In this document: in pieces, positions 41,859-50,412 of the stretch
How the letters are laid out: each line of letters starts with the position of its first letter
How positions within the stretch are numbered: position 1 is the first letter of the stretch
Assembly (NCBI RefSeq): GCF_019093865.1
Contig: NZ_JABJXD010000005.1
Span: 62,001-126,000 of the forward strand
Reading direction: 5' to 3'
DNA from: Lentibacillus saliphilus
Lineage (GTDB): Bacteria; Bacillota; Bacilli; Bacillales; Amphibacillaceae
DNA length: 64,000 bases
Position numbers and translations under genes: made by a program
Notes under the pieces: model-generated
The model's database searches: none
Seen by the model: the letters and a program-made list of their open reading frames with translations, nothing else
What the model was told of the DNA's origin: nothing

Positions 41859-42506
41859 ATGGACGTTCGAGGATTTAAGGATTTTATATATGGTGCGTTT
41901 GCACGTATTGGCAAGACGTTATCGAGTCCTAAGCGGCTGGAGCTATTAGATTTGTTGACGCAAGGGCCGAAGTCGGTAGAAGCATTGGCAGCGGAAACGA
42001 AGATGAGTATTGCCAATACGTCGAAGCACCTGCAAGCTCTACTGGAAGCGGAATTGGTGACGTTTAGAAAAGACAAAAATTACGTCATTTATCGATTAGC
42101 GAGTGCGAAAGTGCGGCGTCTCGTCTTAGCCTTAAGAGAGACAGCAGAAGAGCGCTTCTCTGAGGTTAATGCTGCCCGAGGCGATTTTATTTTAAAAGGG
42201 AACACAATCGGCACGGTTTCAATTGCGGATGTGAAGAAAAAGGTGGAGGCAGGTACGGTCACGTTAATTGATGTGCGACCGCGTGATGAATACAATACAG
42301 ATCATATTCCGAGCGCGATTTCAATCCCGCTATCTGAAATAGAACACGAGCTTAACGCATTACCTAAAGACAAGGAAGTTGTTGCTTACTGCCGAGGGCC
42401 GTATTGTGTGTATGCAACCGAAGTGGTAGAGCTTTTACGGTCAAAAGGATACAAGGCATCTTTGCTTCATTCAGGCGTTCATGAATGGAGGCAGGCTCAG
42501 CATTAA
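41859..42506 (+). CDS. ArsR-family regulator fused to a rhodanese domain
   Basis: 215 residues from ATG 41859 (GGGGGTGG upstream). The N-terminal winged HTH (LSSPKRLELLDLLTQGPKSVEALAAETKMSIANTSKHLQALLEAELV) is followed by a rhodanese domain (VTLIDVRPRDEYNTDHIPSAISIPLSEI) with active loop CRGPYC, Cys178 being the persulfide-forming residue. Such fusions are likely to sense sulfur species or thiol stress. It probably controls itself and the MFS gene 56 nt downstream. Confidence 0.88.
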   Translation: MDVRGFKDFIYGAFARIGKTLSSPKRLELLDLLTQGPKSVEALAAETKMSIANTSKHLQALLEAELVTFRKDKNYVIYRLASAKVRRLVLALRETAEERFSEVNAARGDFILKGNTIGTVSIADVKKKVEAGTVTLIDVRPRDEYNTDHIPSAISIPLSEIEHELNALPKDKEVVAYCRGPYCVYATEVVELLRSKGYKASLLHSGVHEWRQAQH

Positions 42507-42562
42507 AGAGAACTCGTACCAGACAGAGATGATGGGGCGTTTTGGAAACAGGGGGATAAAGG

Positions 42563-43798
42563 ATGATTAAGCCTAAAATTGGTATTCAGGAAAATATCGG
42601 TCAATTTCTTTTATTGGTCATTACGAATTTATTTGTCGGGTCGATGGTCGGAATTGAGCGGACGGTTCTCCCGATATTAGGGGAGGAACAGTTTGGTTTA
42701 GCGTCTACAAGTGCGGCGCTATCGTTTATTATAAGCTTTGGGTTTTCCAAGGCGGTGGTCAATTATTTTGCGGGGCACATCGCCGACAGATTCAGTCGTA
42801 AAAGTGTGCTTTTAACAGGATGGATCATCGGGTTATTCGTTCCGATCTTAATTATTTTTGCCCATGCATGGTGGGTGATCGTGTTTGCGAATATTTTATT
42901 AGGGATTAATCAAGGGTTAACGTGGTCGATGACCGTCAATATGAAGATCGACCTTGCAAAAGCGAATCAAAGAGGGACAGCTGTCGGCTTAAATGAATTT
43001 GCTGGATACTCAGGTGTCGCTCTGTTAGCGGCTGTTTCAGGGTATGTCGCTTCAGCTTATTCGTTACGACCAGAGCCATTTTACATCGGCATTGCGATTG
43101 TCGTCGTTGGCATTATTTTAACGTTGGTTGTTAAAGACACCGGGCAGCACCTTAAGGCCCAAATTGCGCATAATGCAACAGCGACGAAAAGCAATGCAGC
43201 CCTATCGTCAAAAGCGGTCTTTGCGTTAACGACGTGGAAGGATAAAAACCTGTCAACGATCAGCTTTTCGGGTTTAGCGACAAATTTAAAGGATGGTATG
43301 GCTTGGGGGCTCTTTCCGATTTATTTTACGACAGTAGGGCTAAGTGTGGGCGAGATCGGCACAATCGTTGCGCTATATCCGGCTGCGTGGGGGTTCTTTC
43401 AATTATTCACCGGCGTACTCAGTGATCAAATTGGCAGGCAAAAACTGATCACGTATGGCATGTGGACACAAGCGGTGGCATTATGGTTCATTTTAATCGT
43501 CAATAGCTTTGCTTTATGGGTGATCGGTGCTATTTTACTCGGGCTAGGGACTGCGATGGTATATCCGACCTTACAAGCGGCTATCGGTGACGTCGCCGCT
43601 CCGAACTGGCGGGCATCGTCCATGGGTGTTTACCGATTTTGGCGCGATAGTGGCTACGCATTTGGCGCATTGTTGGCCGGCGTTATCGCGGACTTCATGG
43701 GTGTCACCTGGGCAATCGGCTTAGTCGCGGTCTTACCTTTCATAGCTGGTGTCCTGTCGCATACACGTATGGATGAAACGTTGCCATTAAAGGAATAG
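42563..43798 (+). CDS. MFS transporter
   Basis: 411 residues with twelve membrane segments. The loop 2-3 signature is GHIADRFSRKSVLL and the repeat in the second half is GVLSDQIGRQKLI. NLFVGSMVGIERTVLPILGEEQFG at the N-terminus is typical of a Bacillus group with unknown substrates. It follows the ArsR-rhodanese gene in the same direction, so export of a toxic sulfur- or metalloid-linked compound is a possible inference. The ribosome binding site is GGGGGATAAAGG before ATG. A terminator follows. Confidence 0.85.
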   Translation: MIKPKIGIQENIGQFLLLVITNLFVGSMVGIERTVLPILGEEQFGLASTSAALSFIISFGFSKAVVNYFAGHIADRFSRKSVLLTGWIIGLFVPILIIFAHAWWVIVFANILLGINQGLTWSMTVNMKIDLAKANQRGTAVGLNEFAGYSGVALLAAVSGYVASAYSLRPEPFYIGIAIVVVGIILTLVVKDTGQHLKAQIAHNATATKSNAALSSKAVFALTTWKDKNLSTISFSGLATNLKDGMAWGLFPIYFTTVGLSVGEIGTIVALYPAAWGFFQLFTGVLSDQIGRQKLITYGMWTQAVALWFILIVNSFALWVIGAILLGLGTAMVYPTLQAAIGDVAAPNWRASSMGVYRFWRDSGYAFGALLAGVIADFMGVTWAIGLVAVLPFIAGVLSHTRMDETLPLKE

Positions 43799-43810
43799 TT
43801 GACGGTATCG

Positions 43811-43840
43811 GGCTAATTCTTTCGGGAGTTGGCCTTTTTT
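43811..43840 (+). terminator. intrinsic terminator
   Basis: GGCTAA (43811-43816) pairs with TTGGCC (43829-43834), one T:G pair, followed by T6. Confidence 0.7.
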
Positions 43841-43903
43841 GTTTCGGTTTTATTCGGCTATTATATATACTTAAGAGGATTTTAAAAGATGGGAGCGGTT
43901 AAG

Positions 43904-44425
43904 TTGCGAAAGGTGAAAGTGTTTATTGCCCAGAGCTTAGATGGTTACATAGCAACGAAAGAAGAATCACTAGACTGGCTAATGACGGTTGAAGGTGAAG
44001 GGGACAACGGTTATGGTGCTTTCTATGAAACAGTTGATACTGTTGTAATGGGGAGAAAAACATATGACTGGGTCATGTCTGAAACGAACGGTTACTATCC
44101 ATATCCTGGAAAACAAGGCTACGTATGGACATCACAAAAGGATAGACAGTCAGATGATGTCGTGTTTACCGATGAGGCGATAAGCACCTTTTTCGAGCGG
44201 TTAAAATCTGAGACAGGCAAGGATATTTGGATTGTCGGCGGGGGCAACTTGATCGCACAATGCCTAGAAGCCGGTGTCATCGATGAAATGATCGTGACTG
44301 TAGCACCAGTCTTATTAGGAGACGGCATTCCGTTATTCCCTCAAGGAGCTTATGCCTCTAAGTGGACGTTAGCAGGAACGAAGACATACCGTCAATTTAT
44401 TGAACTGGCGTATGTTAGGGGTTAA
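43904..44425 (+). CDS. dihydrofolate-reductase-like (RibD C-terminal domain) protein
   Basis: 173 residues from TTG 43904, 8 nt after GGGAG, giving the usual family start (M)RKVKVFIAQSLDGYIA; ATG 43889 is the alternative. NADPH-binding and fold features include VVMGRKTYDWV, IWIVGGGNLIAQCLEAGVIDEMIVTVAPVLLGDGIPLF. This group (YyaP/YwjB-like) is distinct from true DHFR; the substrate is unknown. It is alone in its transcription unit. Confidence 0.85.
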   Translation: MRKVKVFIAQSLDGYIATKEESLDWLMTVEGEGDNGYGAFYETVDTVVMGRKTYDWVMSETNGYYPYPGKQGYVWTSQKDRQSDDVVFTDEAISTFFERLKSETGKDIWIVGGGNLIAQCLEAGVIDEMIVTVAPVLLGDGIPLFPQGAYASKWTLAGTKTYRQFIELAYVRG

Positions 44426-44511
44426 AAAAGGTACATTTCATTTCTAAAACCGTTTGGGGACAAGGGGGTTAAGCCTGTGTCAAAGGTAGATCCACAGGCT
44501 GGGTAGCATGA

Positions 44512-44991
44512 TTAATCCCAAATTTGTGGTCGGTCAATGCCCATTGTTCTCATGTAGTCTAATAACTGACCGGTGTGAACCGATTCATGATAGGCAATGC
44601 GTAATAACATATCGCCAAGCTTTTTGATATAGCCCCCTGCTTCAAGAAGGTCGATGTCTACGTGTTCGAGGTCGTCGGGGCTTATTGTGTTAATATAGCT
44701 CAAGAAGTCTTCATGATAAGGCTGTGCAAATTCAAGCTCGTCATCTACTGATATAAATGGTTTCGCTTCAAATGGATTATCGACTTGTGCTAAAGCATCG
44801 CCACCTCTTCCAATGAGCACTTGGTGAAAAAGAAACTCTGCTTGCAACACATGCCTCACGATTTCAGCACACGTCATAGCGTCCTCATCAGGCCTCCAAT
44901 TTAAGTGATCCTCAGGTATTGCTTTCCATACTCTTATGCTCCGACGTCTAATTTCTTCAAAGTGCATAATCAATAGATCAGTTGCCTTCAT
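44512..44991 (-). CDS. DinB-family protein
   Basis: 159 residues from ATG (complement 44989-44991), with AAAGGGGG upstream. Four-helix DinB/YfiT-like fold. The three metal-ligand positions show as RHVLQAEFLFHQ (His near the middle) and IAYHESVHTGQLLDYMR (two His in the last helix). The family includes thiol transferases (bacillithiol-related), but no specific substrate is evident. It is downstream of, and on the same strand as, the XRE-peptidase gene with a 34-nt gap. Confidence 0.82.
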   Translation of the reverse strand: MKATDLLIMHFEEIRRRSIRVWKAIPEDHLNWRPDEDAMTCAEIVRHVLQAEFLFHQVLIGRGGDALAQVDNPFEAKPFISVDDELEFAQPYHEDFLSYINTISPDDLEHVDIDLLEAGGYIKKLGDMLLRIAYHESVHTGQLLDYMRTMGIDRPQIWD

Positions 44992-45025
44992 CAAAACGCC
45001 CCCTTTTGGAAAAGCCCTCTCACCA

Positions 45026-46225
45026 TTACTGTTTAGTGACTGCTGATAAGTTAATAACATGACCGAGTTCAAAATTCTGCTCTTGTCTCAAGTAGTGATT
45101 GAAGAAGCTAGGTTCTATTCCAGTTATCTGATGAAAGAATGGGACTTCCACCATCCAATCCGTTTCAATCATTTTACGCATATCAATTAAGCCTCGTTTA
45201 GCGACTAAATCAATCATTGATTTGATCTTTTGCGGCTTCTGGATAAGAAGTGTTTCATCAAGAGGTTCTCTTTTTAAATACCCTTTTCTGTGAAGCGCCG
45301 CATAAAAATTACGGTGCGTTTTGTTATCTAAATACCCTAAATAAGCAGCACGATACCCTAATACTTGCAGAGATGTTTTCCATTTCGTTTTCAAATCGAT
45401 ATAGGCATCGGGATTCGTCACCCGAGCAATTGATTGCATGTCTTTTAGGAATTCATCTTTAGGTAGAAGAAACGCCCCTGCAAATTGGTTGGCTTCCTTT
45501 TCAATCGCTTTATGTTCTTGACGATCTAGATTGGAGAACTCGACTTGATAGTGAAGTAATAAATGGCCGAGCTCATGTGCAATATCGAAGTTCCGACGTA
45601 CAGCTGAACGCTTTAGGTTGCCTAACATAATGAAAGGTCGATCTTGATTCGTCCATACACTGTATGCATCAATGTCCTCTCCAATCGCTTTTTCAAAAAC
45701 AAAAATCCCACTTTTTTCAACTAGAAACATTAAGTGATCATTTGTGTCATTACGAAGACCTAGTCTTTGCCGTGCAAGGTGAGCGATGGTGTTAATTTGT
45801 GTTTGTCTGTCGTCACTTGATGTATTTAAATAGCGAACGACGTCATTTCTTAAATGAATGATTTTTTGTGTGGGTAGTGTCATGTGAGCTGAAAAATAGT
45901 TAACAAGGCTATCTAAAAATTCCATGTGTTTAGCCTCGGATTGTGTTTTAGCGATTACATTTATCACTTTAGACCGGTATGCAATGTTCATGACGGGTAT
46001 ATTTCCGTATTCAAATAAACGGTTTAGCATATCCTGCTTATAAAAATATTTACTTTTTACATTAAAGATAGACTTTAAATGATTTACAATCTGCATTTTA
46101 GGTGATGTATAATTATTTTCGTATTGCCAAACGGCTTGTTCTGTTACATGTAGCATGTCAGAGAGCTGTTTTCGGGAATATCCATGCATGATACGAAGGT
46201 TTGTTAAGTTTTCACCAATAAACAT
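45026..46225 (-). CDS. XRE-HTH protein with ImmA/IrrE metallopeptidase domain
   Basis: 399 residues. An N-terminal XRE HTH (GENLTNLRIMHGYSRKQLSDMLHVTEQAVWQYENNYTSP, residues 4-42) is followed by an ImmA/IrrE-type zinc peptidase with HELGH at 217-221 and the downstream EANQFAGAFLLPKDEF carrying the third ligand. AGGGGG precedes ATG. Proteins of this form act as regulators or antitoxins that are removed by or perform regulated proteolysis. The gene behind it in transcription order is DinB; the gene ahead (46250) starts the pair. Confidence 0.87.
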   Translation of the reverse strand: MFIGENLTNLRIMHGYSRKQLSDMLHVTEQAVWQYENNYTSPKMQIVNHLKSIFNVKSKYFYKQDMLNRLFEYGNIPVMNIAYRSKVINVIAKTQSEAKHMEFLDSLVNYFSAHMTLPTQKIIHLRNDVVRYLNTSSDDRQTQINTIAHLARQRLGLRNDTNDHLMFLVEKSGIFVFEKAIGEDIDAYSVWTNQDRPFIMLGNLKRSAVRRNFDIAHELGHLLLHYQVEFSNLDRQEHKAIEKEANQFAGAFLLPKDEFLKDMQSIARVTNPDAYIDLKTKWKTSLQVLGYRAAYLGYLDNKTHRNFYAALHRKGYLKREPLDETLLIQKPQKIKSMIDLVAKRGLIDMRKMIETDWMVEVPFFHQITGIEPSFFNHYLRQEQNFELGHVINLSAVTKQ

Positions 46226-46249
46226 TTTGCTCCCCCTAAATCATACAGT

Positions 46250-46990
46250 TTAGTTACGTTCTTCATCCTCCAATATACCAATATCAAAGGCTGCAGGATC
46301 TATTATATCATTGTCTTGTTGTGGAGCAATGATGTCTCGTTCTTCATCTGTTAACTCTGATCCGGAAATATATTCTGAAAGATCCTCAACTTTATAGGCT
46401 ATATTATCTTCAGGATTAGGAAGGTAATGCATAATTTCCGATATTTGATAAGCGTCATCAATTTTGTAAGTAAGAATATGAAATTCATTATAGGATGATC
46501 TAAAGTTATCAAGGTCTTTCTTAATGAATTTTTCTGGAACAAACAAAGATAATTGTTCATTGCTTTCGGTAGGAAATTCGTAATGTGGGCTTATAGTTGA
46601 AAATTCAAGGGACTGATTAATTTTTGAGAGCTCATGAAGATAAGTGCGACGATGACCTTCGTTTTTATTTGGTAAGATTGCTTGCGAGAAATTGCTTTCG
46701 TTGAAATAGGCAGCATTTTTAATAAGAAATAGTTTCTTAGTGTCGCCATGAATAAATTGTAAGTAATCCCATGTTAATCCTGCTTTTGCCATTTTGAAAC
46801 TTAAATTAAGATCACCACTGACCTCTGCAATTTTGTTTTCAATAAAATTGCCTTTTGTCCAAGCAAATGCAGAACTAATTCTCATAGTTTGATGCCGATC
46901 TTTTCGGTGATCAATATAATCTCGATACCCTTCAACAATTGCATTTACAATAATCTCACTTTCACTTGGATTAAACCTAAACTGTTCCAT
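46250..46990 (-). CDS. unknown protein paired with the XRE-peptidase (DUF5986-like)
   Basis: 246 residues from ATG (complement 46988-46990), with AAGGGGG 5 nt upstream. It is a soluble, mixed alpha/beta protein with an acidic C-terminus (GILEDEERN). FNPSESEIIVNAIVEGYRDYIDHRKDRHQTMRISSAFAWTKGNFIENKI is the most distinctive part. From memory it resembles DUF5986 proteins, often next to ImmA/IrrE genes. It ends 24 nt before the peptidase gene, so they form an operon. A toxin or effector role is inferred from this arrangement only. Confidence 0.7.
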   Translation of the reverse strand: MEQFRFNPSESEIIVNAIVEGYRDYIDHRKDRHQTMRISSAFAWTKGNFIENKIAEVSGDLNLSFKMAKAGLTWDYLQFIHGDTKKLFLIKNAAYFNESNFSQAILPNKNEGHRRTYLHELSKINQSLEFSTISPHYEFPTESNEQLSLFVPEKFIKKDLDNFRSSYNEFHILTYKIDDAYQISEIMHYLPNPEDNIAYKVEDLSEYISGSELTDEERDIIAPQQDNDIIDPAAFDIGILEDEERN

Positions 46991-47206
46991 ACAATCCCCC
47001 TTAAATATAGATTTGTCCCCATTGTAATTTAATTCCAATAAAAAAGATATGATTTTCTTTGAAATATATAAAGTTTTTATGATTAAACGCTGGTTATTTT
47101 ATAGAATGAGGAAGGAGATAGTATATAACCTTGGTCTGTCTTATTTTAATGGTGTCTTTTTAACACAATCACAAAAACATAAAATCCACCCCTCTCTAAA
47201 TACACA

Positions 47207-47291
47207 TAGGGGTATTCCCCTAATTGTGCTTGAAGGCATTGTTTAATCCATCTTCCTCGTATATAATCATTAATACCCCTTAGGGTATAAT
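47207..47291 (+). promoter_or_regulatory. two CsoR/CstR-type operators and a -10 box
   Basis: TAGGGG-TATT-CCCCTA (47207-47222) and ATACCC-CTTA-GGGTAT (47273-47288) are perfect 6-4-6 inverted repeats of the G-tract type bound by CsoR-family repressors. The second overlaps TATAAT (47286-47291). No csoR-like gene is in the window. Copper or persulfide control of the next gene is inferred. Confidence 0.6.
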
Positions 47292-47313
47292 GTAAAGGAG
47301 GAAATAGAACAAG

Positions 47314-48534
47314 ATGAAAAACAATTTAGGTCAAAATTATAATCCATTATATTTCTTAGCATCATTAGGAAGCGGTGGATTAGCTGTATCGTTTTATATG
47401 TACTTTATGTTTATGGTGGATCACCCTGGTAGACCGATGGCAAACTTTGAACACGTATTTCCATTGATCGGAGAAGGAAATATTGTGGTATCAGTATTGA
47501 TCGTCACTGCCGTTCTCGCAATTATTTTTATGGGCTTTAAGCATGTGCAATTATTGGTATGGAATATAAAAGAATACCGCACTTATAAAAAGACAGCTGC
47601 ATATGAAAAGCTGAAAAACTCGAATGCTGCTGTATCACTCATGGCCATACCACTTACATTAGCGATGTCGATCAATGTGCTATTTATTTTTGCAGGGTTG
47701 TTTGTGCCAAATCTTTGGAATGTCGTTGAGTATATGTTTCCTTTTGCATTACTCGGATTTTTAGCAGTTGGTATTTATGCGTTAACGATTTTTAAAGGGT
47801 ATATGACCCGTTTCTTAACAAAAGAAGGCTTTAATCCTGAAAAAAACAACAGCCTTAGTCAGCTTCTCGCTGTGTTTGCGTTTGCTATGATTGCAGTCGG
47901 CTTTGCAGCACCTGGCGCAATGGCTCAAACATTATGGGTATCTGTTACTGGTATCATGCTATCGATATTTTTTGCGACGCTTGCTATTGTATTGTTCGTT
48001 GTTCATTTAATTATCGGAACAGCTGCTATGTTTAAGCATGGCATCGATAAAGTCGGAAGCCCAAGTATTTGGATGGCAATTCCAATTATGACGATTCTCG
48101 GTATTACATTTGTGCGATTGTTCATGGGCGTTAACCATAACATACTACATGAAGCAAAGCCGTCTCCATTACTATTGTTGATCGTGTTAGCGGTCTTAGT
48201 GTCCATTCAAGTCGTATTTGCGATTGTCGGATATTCTGTCTTGAAGAAGATTGGCTATTTTGCCGATATGATTCACGGCCAAGGAAAGAGCGCCGGTACG
48301 TATGGTCTCATTTGTCCTGGGGTAGCCTTTATGGTGCTCGGTATGTTCTTCATTCATTGGGGATTTGTCCAAAACGGCATCCTGACGAAGTTTTCACCGG
48401 TTTACTTTGTCATGCTCGTTCCATACGTTTTCATTCAGTTTAAAACACTTTCGGTTATGTTTAAGCTCAATAAAAAGCATTTTGCAGAATCATCCTCAAG
48501 CAAGGTGCTTGTTGGAGAAAAGCAAACGATATAG
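47314..48534 (+). CDS. multi-pass membrane protein, possibly TsoY/TDT-like
   Basis: 406 residues with about ten membrane segments and AAAGGAGG before ATG. NYNPLYFLASLGSGGLAVSFYMYFMFMVDHPGRPM at the N-terminus, HVQLLVWNIKEYRTYKK in the first cytoplasmic loop and FGFAAPGAMAQ-like helix later. The pattern reminds me of the membrane family labelled TsoY, distantly like tellurite-resistance/dicarboxylate transporters, but this is low certainty. The CsoR-type operators upstream suggest induction by copper or reactive sulfur species. A terminator follows. Confidence 0.6.
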   Translation: MKNNLGQNYNPLYFLASLGSGGLAVSFYMYFMFMVDHPGRPMANFEHVFPLIGEGNIVVSVLIVTAVLAIIFMGFKHVQLLVWNIKEYRTYKKTAAYEKLKNSNAAVSLMAIPLTLAMSINVLFIFAGLFVPNLWNVVEYMFPFALLGFLAVGIYALTIFKGYMTRFLTKEGFNPEKNNSLSQLLAVFAFAMIAVGFAAPGAMAQTLWVSVTGIMLSIFFATLAIVLFVVHLIIGTAAMFKHGIDKVGSPSIWMAIPIMTILGITFVRLFMGVNHNILHEAKPSPLLLLIVLAVLVSIQVVFAIVGYSVLKKIGYFADMIHGQGKSAGTYGLICPGVAFMVLGMFFIHWGFVQNGILTKFSPVYFVMLVPYVFIQFKTLSVMFKLNKKHFAESSSSKVLVGEKQTI

Positions 48535-48544
48535 GAAACGCTGT

Positions 48545-48576
48545 AAAAGCCATCTCTTAGTGAGGTGGCTTTTTTG
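48545..48576 (+). terminator. intrinsic terminator
   Basis: AAAAGCCATCTC (48545-48556) pairs with GAGGTGGCTTTT (48562-48573), one T:G pair, followed by TT. Confidence 0.8.
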
Positions 48577-48685
48577 AGTTGTGAGCTGAGATTTTTGGTA
48601 CTGACATTCTAAACGGAGCAAGGCTTAAATTTGACTGCGTTTTTAGGAGTTCACCAAATAAATTGAAACTTTTTTTGGTTATCTA

Positions 48686-48716
48686 TTGAAACGCACGTTA
48701 CGTGTTGTTTTATACT
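48686..48716 (+). promoter_or_regulatory. MerR-type promoter with a 19-bp spacer
   Basis: TTGAAA (48686-48691) and TATACT (48711-48716) are separated by 19 nt, the over-long spacing that MerR-family activators correct by twisting DNA. The spacer holds the inverted repeat AAACGCACGT-ACGTGTTGTTT-like sequence. The MerR gene is the first gene transcribed. Confidence 0.7.
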
Positions 48717-48742
48717 GGAGGAAATAAGTGGGAGATGAAGCG

Positions 48743-49477
48743 ATGTATACCATTGGGAAATTGTCCAAAAACACCGGCGTAACGGTAAGGACGCTAGATT
48801 ATTATGATGAAATTGGACTGCTTACGCCTTCTGCAAAAACGGATGGAGGGCACCGTTTATATGATGAAGAAGATGTTATGCGTTTAGAACGAATTCTAGC
48901 ATTAAAATACATGGGATTCTCTTTGGAACAGATTAAAGACATATTACAGCATTCGCCTTCAACATGGCAGCAGTCGATTCAACAGCAGTTAGAAATGGTT
49001 AAACGGGAGCAGGAGCGGTTAAAGACGCTAGAGCAAACACTTTTAGGTGTCTATTATTCCATTGAGTTTGAAAAAGATATAGATTGGTCCATGATATTCA
49101 GCATGATTAAACTATACCAGCAAGATCCTGAGGACATTTTTCAAGATTATCAAGCATACTTAACCGATGAAGACATGAGAAAGATTATCGACATGAATGC
49201 ACAGATGAGTGAGGAAGACATAAAGGCATGGACGGAGATTAATGAAACGATTAAAAAGCATTTGCACCTTGACCCGTATTCAGACGAGGCTTGGCAGTTG
49301 GCTGAACGTTGGATATCGGAAAGGATATTTGGCCACGATGAAGCGTTGCTCGGAAATTTAACCGCGGCCTTAAGTGACTTAAAAGAAGGCGTGGTGTTTT
49401 ATCCGATTACAAAGGACGTGGTCAGCTTTATCGAGCATGCTTATATGGCAAAACAAGAAAAGGGGGAAATAAAATGA
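48743..49477 (+). CDS. MerR-family activator with TipA-like effector domain
   Basis: 244 residues from ATG 48743 (GGGAG 8 nt upstream); a GTG at 48728, 6 nt after GGAGG, is nearly as good. The HTH (MYTIGKLSKNTGVTVRTLDYYDEIGLL) and coiled coil are followed by a C-terminal TipAS-like domain (MSEEDIKAWTEINETIKKHLHLDPYSDEAWQLAERWISERIFGHDEALLGNL). TipAS domains bind drugs or ligands. Promoter architecture and overlap with the ABC ATPase gene (ATGA) imply autoactivation together with the transporter. Confidence 0.88.
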   Translation: MYTIGKLSKNTGVTVRTLDYYDEIGLLTPSAKTDGGHRLYDEEDVMRLERILALKYMGFSLEQIKDILQHSPSTWQQSIQQQLEMVKREQERLKTLEQTLLGVYYSIEFEKDIDWSMIFSMIKLYQQDPEDIFQDYQAYLTDEDMRKIIDMNAQMSEEDIKAWTEINETIKKHLHLDPYSDEAWQLAERWISERIFGHDEALLGNLTAALSDLKEGVVFYPITKDVVSFIEHAYMAKQEKGEIK

Positions 49478-50412
49478 TACTTGATGTCAAAGGGGTAACG
49501 AAGATTTACACAGGCTCTAATAAGTCACAAAACATTGTGAATGATAATCTATCATTTCATATTAATGAAGGTGAGATTTTTGGGCTATTAGGACAAAACG
49601 GAGCGGGAAAGACAACGTTGGTGAACCAAATTTTAGGATTAGTGACGCCTAATTCTGGTGACATTCATTTGTTGGGGGAATCAGTACTTGCTTCACCGGT
49701 GCGTGCACGAACGATATGCTCTGTCCAGCCGCAATCACAAGTGCCGCTCGGTTTTCTGACGCCAAAGCAAGCCGTTACGTTGATGGGAAAAATGCGGGCC
49801 GGGAAGCATTTTGATGCAACACGGGTGGATGCATTGTTCGAGGCTTTAAGTATGGGGGAATGGGCTAATATTGAGGGGGAGAAGCTTTCTGGTGGTGCTA
49901 AAAGATTAACTGCGTTTTGTATGGCGGTGGTTGTGCCGGGACGCTTGGTCATTCTTGATGAACCGACGAATGATGTTGATCCAGTTCGCAGACGGTATCT
50001 TTGGCAGGTCATACGAGACTTAACGAAGAACGGAACTTCAGTGATCTTAGTGACACATAATGTCGTCGAAGCTGAGAAGGCGGTTGACCGTGTTGCAATT
50101 ATTGATCAAGGGAAATTTATAACCCAAGGAACGCCTTCTGAAGTCAAACGCGCTGTCAGTGATCAGTTGCGCATAGAGCTTAATTTGGCTCAAGCATTCA
50201 CTGATTTGGAGGTGCCTACATGGGCGTTATCCTCTCATCGGAACGGTGCTCGATTAATGTTCTCCATAGATCAAGCAGATGTATTGGCAACGATTGACTG
50301 GGCAAAGGTTCAAGTTGATCAAGGCTTGATTATCGATTATTCCTTATCTCCAACGACAATAGAAGATGTATATATTGAACTGACATCTCAAAAGGTGGTG
50401 GACTCGAAATGA
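49474..50412 (+). CDS. ABC transporter ATP-binding protein, drug-export type
   Basis: 312 residues. Walker A GQNGAGKT, signature LSGGAKR (with Ala in place of the usual Gln/Met), Walker B LVILDEPTNDVDP and the switch His in VTHNVVEAEKAVDRV. This is the CcmA/YbhF-type ATPase with a C-terminal extension. It overlaps both neighbours (ATGA). With the permease it forms an exporter under MerR control. The substrate is unknown, though the MerR-TipAS link suggests an antimicrobial. Confidence 0.9.
   Translation: MILDVKGVTKIYTGSNKSQNIVNDNLSFHINEGEIFGLLGQNGAGKTTLVNQILGLVTPNSGDIHLLGESVLASPVRARTICSVQPQSQVPLGFLTPKQAVTLMGKMRAGKHFDATRVDALFEALSMGEWANIEGEKLSGGAKRLTAFCMAVVVPGRLVILDEPTNDVDPVRRRYLWQVIRDLTKNGTSVILVTHNVVEAEKAVDRVAIIDQGKFITQGTPSEVKRAVSDQLRIELNLAQAFTDLEVPTWALSSHRNGARLMFSIDQADVLATIDWAKVQVDQGLIIDYSLSPTTIEDVYIELTSQKVVDSK

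Noticed and set aside
44470-44505. Hairpin AGCCTGTG/CACAGGCT between convergent genes
   Set aside because: The arms pair well but no T run follows on either strand, so I did not list it as a terminator.
47049-47246. Plus-strand 65-codon open frame before the CsoR-type operators
   Set aside because: It reads through one of the operators and lacks a ribosome binding site.
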